A DNA stretch of 64,000 bases from Brachionus manjavacas. Taxonomy: Eukaryota; Rotifera; Eurotatoria; Ploima; Brachionidae. Below, one piece after another: positions 11,507-21,274 of the stretch (position 1 is its first letter; every line of letters starts with the position of its first letter). A model generated the notes under the pieces. The model saw only the letters and a list, made by a program, of their open reading frames with translations, had not been told where the DNA came from and made no database searches. Where the stretch lies: assembly GCA_019054805.1 (NCBI GenBank), contig JAHQIY010000003.1, forward strand, positions 5,022,001 through 5,086,000, given 5' to 3'. Made by a program: the position numbers and the translations under genes.

Positions 11507-13708
11507 ACAAGAAGCTAAATAAATCAACTTTAAGAACAAAACCTCTTAATAAAACAAGGTTAGTAATTACACACTGGAATTGTCTTCATTTACCTAGTAG
11601 GGTTCATCTCTTAGACAATTTTTTAGCTCAAAAATGTCCCGACATTGTTTTGCTCAATGAATTAAAGATAGATTTGAGTGAGGCAAATATTAATCTTGAT
11701 TTTCAAAATTATCAGTTCTTAACAAAACCACGCAACAAGTACGGAGGAGGAGTAGCTATTTTAATTAAAGAAGGAATCGAATTTATACAAGATTTTTCTT
11801 ACGAGGAATTCAATTCCGAACTCCTTTGTATAAAAATGAACTTAGGAAAGAATAATGAACTGTTTGTATTTAGTCTTTATAATCCACCTAATGTGCTTCT
11901 GAACTTTGAATTTTTTAAAACAGTAAATAAAACATGTAGAAACTACATTTTAGGTGGTGATCTAAACGCTAGAACAAAGCAAATAGGCTGCGTAGGGGAA
12001 AATGAAAACGGGATAATATTAGAAAGAATAATCAACGAGCTAGACTTTTCAGTAATCAATGATAAGCATCCTACTTTCAATATTTTTAATAAGAATTACT
12101 TTGAAATTCTTGACCTTTTTTAGTTTCATCTTCATTGATTGACAAAATTACCGACTTTAGTGTCTTAAATAGTCAAGACATGACTAGTGACCATTTCCCA
12201 ATCGAAGCATCGATTTCTATGGGCTATCAATTAGAAAATAAATCAGCAGCTAAAAGGCTTAACTATAAGAAAGCAAACTGGCAAATATTCAGGGAGATTT
12301 TAAATTCTCAAATAGTGAATGTCACTGAAAGTTCCCTCACAATAGATCAACTAAATGATAAAATAACAGAAAAAATTATTTATCATAGAACTTTTTAATT
12401 TAACTCTTCGAGAAGGTAGACTCCCGAAAGCGTGGAAAACATCTTACATTACTATGATTCAAAAAAAGGCCTCTAGTTTACACGATCCTTTAAATTATAG
12501 ACCAATTAGTATAACGAGTTGTTTAGGAAAGCTACTGGAACGCATAGTATATTCAAGATTATACAATTTTTTAGAGCAAAATTCACTCCTTATCCAGGAG
12601 CAATCTGGATTTAGGAAACACCGGCGAACAGCAGATAATCTTTTCTTCTTAATTCAAAAAATTGTGGAATCATTTAATAGAAAAAAGAGTTTGCGGCCTT
12701 TTTTTGATATTTCTAAAGCCTTTGATAGGGTTTGGCATGAAGGTTTACTTTTTAAATTGATTAAAATAAATCCACCTCATTACTTGACTAACTGGATAAA
12801 ATTCTTTTTAGACTCTAGGACATTTAAGGTAAATGTGAATGACCATTTGAGCGAAGAATATCAAATAACTGCAGGTGTTCCTCAAGGCTCAGTAATTAGT
12901 CCTCTTTTATTTAGTATATACATTAATGACATCCCTAAAAGAAACAAAACAAATAATGAATACTCTCTGCTTTTTGCATGATCTAGTTACATTCTTCATT
13001 TATAACAAAAAAGGGAACCTAGAAAATAAGATCAATAAATACCTCAACGAATTAGAACAATGGCTTATTAAGTGGAAAATGAAGATATCGGTTGAAAAGT
13101 CGTGTTCATTAGTCTTTTCTAGGTACAAAAAAGAGAGTGATAATCTTAACTTAAAAATTTATGGAAACAGAATAGAGAGACAAAAAGAAATCAAGTTTCA
13201 TGGTATTAAATTTGATTCTAAATTAAACTTTAATATACTGGTAGATGAAATTAAAGAGCGCTGCAATAAAAGGCTAAATATTATTAAGATATTGTCAAAC
13301 AAAAAATGGGGTCTTAATCAGAACACACTAGGAAATCTATATAAATCTTTAGTCGGATCAATTTTTGACTATTCTTTTCCTTGCTTGAATTCATTTTCAG
13401 AAAATAATATCAAAAAACTACAAGCAATTCAGAAGACAGCAGTCAGATCTATTCTTAAGTTAAAATATGATACTCCCTCCAACATCGTACATCATGAGGC
13501 TTTTAATAAACTAAAATTACTAACAGTCTCGAATCGGCTTTTTGAATTGAGTGAGAGATATGTTGGGGCAGGACTGATTCATTCTATTCCATTGGTTGTA
13601 AGACTGGTGAAGGAATACAAAGAAGGTTTCGAATCAAGATATATTGACTACCCAACTCCATTGTGTAATTGCTACCTTACTATTTCTTCTTTTTTTCCTG
13701 AAACTTGA
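11503..13708 (+). pseudogene. LINE ORF2 (endonuclease-reverse transcriptase), disrupted
   Basis: The APE-type endonuclease starts at 11503 (THWNCLHLP, DIVLLNELK, GGDLNAR, TSDHFPIE). A frame change occurs between 12123 and 12135, and after 12398 sequence is missing that would encode the linker and first RT motifs. RT resumes at 12454 with NYRPISITSCLGKLLERI, DISKAFDRVWHEGL and GVPQGSVISPLLFSIYINDI. At about 12978 the catalytic FADD motif is destroyed by a two-base loss that gives a stop; the frame continues at 12986-13708 with the thumb/C-terminal region. The protein cannot be functional. The copy at 31451-31660 keeps SLLFADDLVS and shows what was lost. Confidence 0.85.
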
Positions 13709-13872
13709 ACTATTTAAACATTTTTTTTTTTTTTTTTTTTTTTATCTTATTTTATTAACTTTAATTTTATTTTTATTTTATTTTATTTCATTTTTAATTT
13801 ATTTTTTTAATTTTTAACTTATTCTGAAGGAGCTCTAGCTCGGTACAGAAAACAAATAAATAAATAAATAAC

Positions 13873-14829
13873 TTTATTCTCATGATTGATTGATGAGACT
13901 TTGTAGTTAAGTCTAATGCTCAAATCTAAAAGTCTCTTAAGAAATAAGAATTGTTATGTTAGGGTATTTTTTTATTTCTTAAAATAGGAGATATATAAAT
14001 TTTTTTCATTTATCGGAACATAAAATAAACAAATAAAATAATAAATAATAAAGAATCTGTAAAGAAGCTACAGAAAATCTCTAAAACTTTTTGACTGGTA
14101 GAACAGATTAAAAATTTTAAAGAGAATACAGAGAAAAAACAAAGATTTTTTTTGTTTAATTAATGATTTTTTTTATCTCTAAAATATCTCTATTTTTCCT
14201 TCAAAATAGGCCAAATTTTAGAGATTTTATAAAGAATCTTTAAAGATACTACAAAAATTCTCTATAAAATGTTTGACTGGGTTTTGTAAAAAAAAAAGGA
14301 TGCGCTTAAGAAATTGGGATAAAAAAAAATTTTAACTAAATTTTATTGAGTTAAAAAAAATTAAAATGTAGAAAAAAATATAAGTTAATATTTTCCAAAA
14401 AATCGGTAATAGACCATCTCATTCTAGATATGATATCTTTGGTCATACTTTCGACATGACTCAAATAAATAAATCTAATTATTAAAATTTAAAAAAACTT
14501 AAGACTTGTGACTTAAAAAAAAGTCTGTTTAGGATGTTTTTTTGTAATTCCTATCTTGACTCCATAGAGAGATACATTTTCTCTTTTTGCAAACTTGCTT
14601 TTTATCAATAATCAATAGGAATTTTTATATAAACAATAATTAGTAATTTTCAAGGATATATTTACTATTTTAGTATTTTCAAGGTGGTAATAAACGATTT
14701 CTAAGGCCTTAGTGTTTGTTTTTGCTGGCAAGATTCAATGTCTGTCTCTATAATTTCACTACTGAATCTCATGTCTTAAAAATTCGGACTGTGTGTTTAA
14801 TATTTGTGCTATCAGGCCAACTTTTGCCA
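13873..14829. other. AT-rich spacer between LINE remnants
   Basis: No coding signal is seen. Segments near 14040-14110 and 14215-14275 repeat AAAGAAT.T.TAAAGA and CTCTA.AA...TTTGACTGG in direct order, like the sequence around 9085-9185, so this is probably decayed non-autonomous repeat. Confidence 0.4.
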
Positions 14830-15600
14830 TTCTTTGTAGAAATCTCCAATGGTCACTCAATTACCTCATCAAAAATATTTGAAAATCTATAAGAAAAACT
14901 TACTTTTTTGAATCGAATAGGATTTCATTTAATGGACAAAATGGTTTTAGAACTGAACATTCTTGTCAAACTTTAATCCATGAGTAAATAAGCCAAAGGA
15001 AAAAAAATAACAACTGTCTCTTTTTTTGTTGACTTTAGAAAAGCATTGATACAAATTTATTACTTTTAAAACTCCTCAATTATTGTTTTGATAATTCTTC
15101 TTTGGGCCTTTTTTCAAAAAAGTTTAAAAAATGATCTCAGATAGCTAGAATTAGCAGTGAAATGTCTAAATCTGTAAGATTAAAATTGGGTGTACCGCAG
15201 GGATCTATTTTGGGTCCACTGCCTTTTCTTACTTTTGCTGATGACTTACCATTTTTATTTTAAAAATTTAAGTATCAAAATGTTTGCAGATAATACAACA
15301 ATAAGCATCTCCGATAAAAACCTCGATACAGCTTTCATAAAATTAAATGCTACAAAAAAAAATTAAATTTAATTAATCGTGTTTTTTTAACAAAATTGAC
15401 ATAAACTAATCTAAAAATTGGTGTATGATTTTTTGAAAATAGGAAAAAATTGTATCCAGAAAAGATTAAATTAGGTTGTTAAAGAAATCTGTTTATTAGA
15501 TTTCATAATTGACCAAAACCTTAATTTTACTAAATTCAGAATTGTCAGAATTGTCAGAATTTTAAATCGAACTATTCAACTGTGGACATACTTACTGAAA
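14830..15600 (+). pseudogene. LINE reverse-transcriptase remnant
   Basis: With several frame changes the plus strand gives RISFNGQNGFRTEHSCQTLI, FVDFRKAFD, LGVPQGSILGPLPF and KMFADNTTISISDKNLDTAF. These are the finger and palm motifs of a LINE RT, with the catalytic FADD mutated to FADN. It is a different subfamily from the 10.3 kb element (GPL rather than SPL after PQGS). Both ends are missing. Confidence 0.7.
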
Positions 15601-18270
15601 TAAACGATATTATATTCTTGTGTGAACATTGACTTAAATCATTTGAAATTAGTTATATAAGTGAGAGATACAAAAATTTCACTATTTTATTTCAATCAGA
15701 TATGCAAGACGATCATTCTTTTAGGAAGACCTTTTGGGGGTAAGTGTTCGATTATTAAAAAAGATATTAAAATTTTGTCTTATGATTTTGAGGATAGCTG
15801 TTTTTCTAATCTTAATGTAAAGAAAAATGAAAAAATATATAATTTAATAGGCACTTGGGTGCCTTTTGATGATGGAAGTCAAACTAGACTTGCTGAATTC
15901 AAAAGCCTTGTCTCTTTACTAGAAAGTAAACTAGAATATATATCTAATGAATCAGTATTAATTTTTGGTGATTGGAACTGTGATATTAAAAGAGGTAGAC
16001 GTTTTGATAATTCATTTAAGGATTTCTTGTCTAACAATCAACTTATTAGTGTTTCTCCATGTTTAAGTGAGGATAAAATATTCACTTACAAGAAAGGTGA
16101 ATACATCCTTTTTTTTAAAAGTTATTTTTATTTAAAAATTAATTTAAAAAGGCTTCGAGGTAACATTCGAAAAGAGCGCAAACTGCACATTCGAAGTGAA
16201 GCTCCTTCTGCCCAGTAAAAAAATAAAACAATAATAAAAACAAACAAACATATTTTAAATTACATCATTAAAAATAAATTTTTTCTTTTTTAAAAAAGAA
16301 AAAAGAAAGACAGAAGAAAAGAAAGAAGACAAAAAATCGATAGATATTTTATAATAAAATGATCCATTATTGATCATTTTATTATAAAAGAGTCATTTTA
16401 TCAAAATACATCTGAATTATATAGAAAATTTTAGCGATCACAAGCCAATAATGTGTGAAATTCATGACTTAGGGTTATGATTAATAAATACAATAGAAAA
16501 AAACATTTTCATTTCTTTCATTGGAATAAGCCTGAATTTGTTCTACACTATAAAAATTTACTCTCAAATAATGTAAAAGATTTATTGAATGAAATATCTT
16601 TTATCAATACATCAAATATCAATTCGATAATTAAAATTTTAGATAAGATTCATGAAGAAATTCCAAAAATTCTTCTTAAAACTGCTAGAGCAGTTGAAAG
16701 TAGTGAATTAAAAATTATAAGGAAACCAAAGTTGTCAATCGCAAAATTCAATTATAACAATGAAAAAGTGGATATAAACAACAAAAATAAGCTTCTTTAT
16801 AAATCTTTAGTTGTCAAAGGACCTTTCAATGATAGTATAATGAAAGAAATTAGACATAACAAAAAGAGGCTTTAACATTTGGCAAGACAGGAATTGTTTA
16901 TCAATGAGAAGAAAAAAGCCTAAAACTTGAAAATTACCGAAAACAAGACAAAAAGAAATTTTGGTCATTTATAAAAAAACTTAAGCAAAAGAACACGTCT
17001 CAACTAAACAATGAAATGACAAAAATTAATCAATTTGAAGACTATTATAAAAGATTATTTTCTCATTTTGATAGGCCCAATAACAGAGAACAAAAGAATG
17101 TAGAATTGGTTGTAAAAAATTATAAAAATACTTTAGATAATCTGGATGAATCACCTATGTATTTCACAATTGAAGAAATTAAGGATGTACTTAAAGAACT
17201 TGGTCGTAAGAAAAGTCCCGGTCACGATCTAATCTGCAATTAATTTTTTATAAATGGATCATCAACAAATCTAGTTATTCGACTTGAATGGTTCTTTAAT
17301 TATTCCATTAAAATTGGTTATCTCCCAAAGAATTTCAATATGTCATTATTAAAACCTATTCCAAAAAAGGTATTTTCAAATGATCCTTCAGATTGGAGAC
17401 CTATCACGGTGTCTACATGTTTAGCAATCATTCTTGAGTCACCTATTTTGGCCAAGACGAATGTTTTTGATAGCATTCATAGAAATCAATTTGGATACAA
17501 AAAAAAGAGCTCATGTAAACATTGCTTGTAAAGTCTTGATGCCAGTAAAGCATTTGATAAACTTTGGCGTGCTGGGCTTTTCTACAAACTAATCGGAAAA
17601 ATGAATAATTATTAGTGGAGAATATTATACAGATATTATGAAATTTCTAAAGTCTCTATTTTTTTCCTATCATTAAAATTCAATTTTTTTTCCTTTTTTT
17701 GTCGTGTCTTTTTTTTGAAAAAAATTCTGCATTTCGTCTTTATATATTTTGTCCGCTTCCCGTCCAGATTTTTAAGACATTTATCCTACCGTATTTGGAG
17801 TATTGCTCTACGCTTTTATGCTATTTTTCATTAGAAGCAATAAATAAATTAGCTAAGAGTCAATAAAACTTTTAAAAATAAAGCTTGAAGCACACACCTT
17901 TAATGAAATAAATAACTTTTTAGAAAAGTATGGTCTTAATTCATTTCAACATTAAATGTTTGAAAGGATGCTAACTTTCTCTTATAAATGTCTTTTGATT
18001 GCAATTCCCCCCAAAATCTAAAAGAGAAATTAAAGAAAAATGACTCAAGAAATTTGAATTATATTTTAAGAAAAAGCAATAATCTAATTGAATCAATTGC
18101 CAAATCAAAAAGTGGAGAAAAAACATTTGAACGTTTTTATCTAAGATTAATAAATTGCTTTGTGATCAAGAGTTTAATGTTGAAGTTTTCAACGTTTTTG
18201 CTTTCAATTATTAATAATATTAATTTAATATATACAGATTTTGTTTCAAAATTTAATTATTTAACTTAGA
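15600..18270 (+). pseudogene. Second LINE (endonuclease + RT) remnant, interrupted
   Basis: In several frames the strand encodes an endonuclease (INDIIFLCEHWLKSFEISY, then GRPFGGKCSIIKKDIKI and VLIFGDWNCDIKRGRR), then SDHKPIMCEIHD after about 16430, an RT front end (FTIEEIKDVLKELGRKKSPG, DPSDWRPITVST, SLDASKAFDKLW) and a decayed tail to 18270 (ESIAKSKSGEKTFERFY). About 300 bp of unrelated sequence (16110-16430) splits the endonuclease. The palm motif with FADD is missing. This family is distinct from the 10.3 kb LINE; the LCEHWL and GRPFGG motifs recall L2/Daphne-type endonucleases, an impression rather than an alignment. Confidence 0.7.
16347..16389. repeat. Perfect 18-bp inverted repeat (hairpin)
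   Basis: TTTTATAATAAAATGATC (16347-16364) and its exact reverse complement (16372-16389) flank a 7-base loop. It sits inside the insertion that splits the LINE endonuclease at 16.1-16.4 kb, so it may be part of a small inserted element. Confidence 0.8.
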
Positions 18271-18979
18271 TACGGCGCTGTTAAATTCTTTCAAATAACT
18301 ATTAATTCAATGATTCTATTCAATTTTTATAATTTTTTTAAAAATAATCAATTTCATTAACGAAGTGTTAATCAGTCTCTTGAGGCATGCCTGTTGATTA
18401 ACCTTAAAATTGAAAAATATTGAAATTATAGTTTTTAAAATAAGTTAAATGAATTTTCGAAAGACATTTGGTTAGTTTCTTTCTTTAATGATAGCGGCCA
18501 AGAAACGAAAAAAATTATTCTTAGAATCAGACAAAATTTACACTACTTTTACCGATTTAAAAGTGTAGAACTATTAAATAAAATTAGGAAAGAGTTATGA
18601 CTCCTAAATTTATTTTTAAAATTTATAAAGATATATTTATTTAAAAATAAATAAAAAAATTTAATAAAGATAACACTCAATTGTGTAAAATTACATAAAA
18701 TCACTTTTAAAAAAGGTTGGAAAAAAATGAGTATATTTTCCATAATATTTCTGATTATTTGTTTTTTTTTTGAAAACAATTTTGCACACGGTTTTAATAT
18801 AAGATATCTAATTTATTCAAAATTTACAAATTTTTAAATATTGCACTAGCCTCTCAAAAATATTCTAAATTATTGACATGCATTAAATGTACGAATATTT
18901 ATTTACTGAGATTCGATAGAGATGACACATTGGATCTATCTAGCTGACAGAACAAGTTTTGAACATTTCGAAAAAAAAG
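18271..18979. other. AT-rich spacer
   Basis: This lies between the LINE remnant and the 3' end of the receptor gene. Only AT-rich sequence and short chance frames are present; no RNA gene or repeat motif was recognised. Confidence 0.5.
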
Positions 18980-21274
18980 TTATTTAGTTTTTTCACTTTC
19001 GTAATGTTTTTTTCTATCAAAATTGAGATTGCCAAAAATGTCTTTAAAAACCTTTTTAAATGGTTTGTTCAATAAATAAAAAATTACAATCGAATATGAA
19101 CAAGATGCAATGTAAAATAGATTACCAAAATCTAAAAAATTATCACAAATTTTTTCTGATTTTTGACAAAAATTAAACCTAATTGTTAAAAAAAAAATAA
19201 AAAAAATAAATGATAATTCAAATAAACGAAACAAGCAAAGAATTAAATTATTTAGCCAGATTTTGATTGTCATCTTGACAATTTTGTCTTGAATTTGTCT
19301 AAGATGATCAATTTTCGCTTCTTGACTTGACGATTGGGACCAAAATTTTTTGCTTATATTCAATTGTTCTTTGAATTTAAATAGTAAGTAAGCGTTTGAT
19401 ATCAATAAAATTGTCCACAGAATTATACCATTGAATAAAACATTTATCACAAAAAGGAAAAAAAATCTGTTTTTTAACAAAATTTTTATTTGAAAGCCAT
19501 ACAAGTCATACGATACTTCGACATCTTCTGTTATGAACCAATTTCTCATTGGGAATCCATAGTAATCAGGATCAAAATCGCCATCTGTGTTTTTGACTAT
19601 CGATGAGGTAAGCTTATCAATGTTAGATCCGATTAAAACTAAAAAAAAAAACAAAAAAAAGACAACTTTTATAAATTTATTTTTTGAGTTAACTAAATTT
19701 TTTATCGATTTGAAAAATTTTGATTTCTCATCAATCATGAAGCAACGAAATACAGAAATCCAAATATTTAAAATGTTAGACAAGGTTTTTAGAATACCAC
19801 ATAGAAAATCAACCAAATAAATTTCATAATACTGTACTATAACATTTCCATAAAGACGTGAACAAAATATTCCATTGATCACTGTACATGAATTCATGAT
19901 GTGAAAAGACAAAATTAAGCAATAGAATAAATTTACAATTGAACACAATGTCATAAAATTGTATAATGTAAACGTTATCTTTTTTTTTTCTTTTAATTCA
20001 ATTTTTTTGCATTTATTTATTATAAAAATGCTCAAAAGATTAGTGATTATTCCAGTCAATGAGAATATCAAGTGCCCAATTGAACTAGCGTAGCTTAAAA
20101 TAGCTCCTATGATAAAATAATTCAATTTAAACTTTAAATTCGGATTAACTTCAGATTTAATTGAATCCATTTGTAAATTTTTGCAACTATTTTCCAATCT
20201 TATAAAATCACATGAACCATTTAGTTGCTTGGATTCACATATCTTAAGCCATATTAACAAACAATTGCAAAAGTTTTGATTTATCTTCAAAAAAACGTGT
20301 AAACTTATGAATTTATATTCCTGAAATTTATAAAATAAACAAAAATCTTGATCTGAAAACAAATAACCATCAATGACTCCAAAATCAATATAAATGAGCT
20401 TATTTAAATTACTATCCCATTTGCCAAACCAAGCATTATTTTCATACAAAAATTTATTTAATTCGTAAATCTCCAAATTTAAAATCTTCAATTTTTTTAA
20501 TCTTATTAAAATAGACCAGTCAATAATTTTGATGTGTCCGCTAATTGTTAAAAAATTGATGTTTCCAAAAACATTCAAATCGATTATATCCTTTGTAACA
20601 CTTATCTCATGTCCACCTAAATTTAATTGCTTTATTTTTGTTTCAAATGAAATATTTAAATTTATAAACTTAACACTATTTTTAAAAATAAAAGTGTCAG
20701 AAATTGTATTAAAAACAATCTGATTGATACTGCTATTGTGAAATATTAGAGGACAAATTAGAGTTTTGTATTTTGTATTTTTGAAAAATACTGCATAACA
20801 ATTCCTTAAAAAACTTAACTGTTTTGCTTGAAAATAATTACAGTTTGTGGAGTATAAAAGATTGATTTTGGAATAAACAAAATTGACTAATACCTCACCG
20901 TATAAGTTATCAAATATTTTGAGGTTGTTTTGAATCTTACCAACATTACTGAATACAAAAACTGGAGAATCTATTGCTGTCACATCGAAATTTCCTCCTG
21001 TCTTAAATTCTAATTCATCTGATAAATCAATTCGAGTATCGGGTATAAAATTGAATTCAAAATTATAAATTAGAAACTCATCACTTTGAATACAGTCTAG
21101 ATTTATTTGTGAAAAATGATTAAAATTTTTAATTGATAGTCCAAAAATTTCTTTCATTGAATTCTTGAGAAAGCCAAACTTGGAAGCTTGGTCCGTGCAA
21201 TTAGACCAATTACGAATACTGATATTCAGTGTTTTGCTGAATAAAGAAACAATTATAATTATATTTAATAGCAT
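18980..21274 (-). CDS. Orphan seven-transmembrane receptor with long extracellular domain
   Basis: This is a single uninterrupted frame of 764 residues. Residues 1-17 are a hydrophobic signal peptide. Residues ~18-385 form an ectodomain with many Asn-X-Ser/Thr sites, Leu/Ile/Asn-rich repeats resembling degenerate leucine-rich repeats (for example LKKLKILNLEIYEL near 260) and a Cys cluster at ~336-364 (CNC...C...C...C) like an LRR C-cap. Seven hydrophobic spans follow at about 395-420, 433-460, 483-511, 533-552, 603-632, 668-700 and 713-735, then a basic helix-8-like stretch (NKPFKKVFKDIFG) and a short tail. FRC replaces DRY after span 3. This matches a rhodopsin-like or LRR-type GPCR plan, but no specific family or ligand can be named. 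It is intronless, unlike PHF10 and the lectin locus. The function is probably sensory or peptide reception at the plasma membrane (inference). Confidence 0.8.
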   Translation of the reverse strand: MLLNIIIIVSLFSKTLNISIRNWSNCTDQASKFGFLKNSMKEIFGLSIKNFNHFSQINLDCIQSDEFLIYNFEFNFIPDTRIDLSDELEFKTGGNFDVTAIDSPVFVFSNVGKIQNNLKIFDNLYGEVLVNFVYSKINLLYSTNCNYFQAKQLSFLRNCYAVFFKNTKYKTLICPLIFHNSSINQIVFNTISDTFIFKNSVKFINLNISFETKIKQLNLGGHEISVTKDIIDLNVFGNINFLTISGHIKIIDWSILIRLKKLKILNLEIYELNKFLYENNAWFGKWDSNLNKLIYIDFGVIDGYLFSDQDFCLFYKFQEYKFISLHVFLKINQNFCNCLLIWLKICESKQLNGSCDFIRLENSCKNLQMDSIKSEVNPNLKFKLNYFIIGAILSYASSIGHLIFSLTGIITNLLSIFIINKCKKIELKEKKKITFTLYNFMTLCSIVNLFYCLILSFHIMNSCTVINGIFCSRLYGNVIVQYYEIYLVDFLCGILKTLSNILNIWISVFRCFMIDEKSKFFKSIKNLVNSKNKFIKVVFFLFFFLVLIGSNIDKLTSSIVKNTDGDFDPDYYGFPMRNWFITEDVEVSYDLYGFQIKILLKNRFFFLFVINVLFNGIILWTILLISNAYLLFKFKEQLNISKKFWSQSSSQEAKIDHLRQIQDKIVKMTIKIWLNNLILCLFRLFELSFIFFIFFLTIRFNFCQKSEKICDNFLDFGNLFYIASCSYSIVIFYLLNKPFKKVFKDIFGNLNFDRKKHYESEKTK

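Larger units (their letters stand above)
10150..13872 (+). mobile_element. Jockey-like non-LTR retrotransposon, internally deleted
   Basis: The order is 5' UTR, gag-like ORF1 (10310-11506), ORF2 with endonuclease and reverse transcriptase (11503-13708, broken), a T-rich stretch, then a 3' terminal motif CTGAAGGAGCTCTAGCTC followed by (AAATA)n from about 13852. The short inverted sequence GAGC-TCTA-GCTC near the tail recurs in other LINE tails in this window. The 5' boundary is estimated; no target duplication was found. Related fragments lie at 1.25, 8.9, 31.3, 37.4, 39.8, 45.3 and 46.2 kb, so this family or close relatives dominate the local repeats. Confidence 0.85.
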
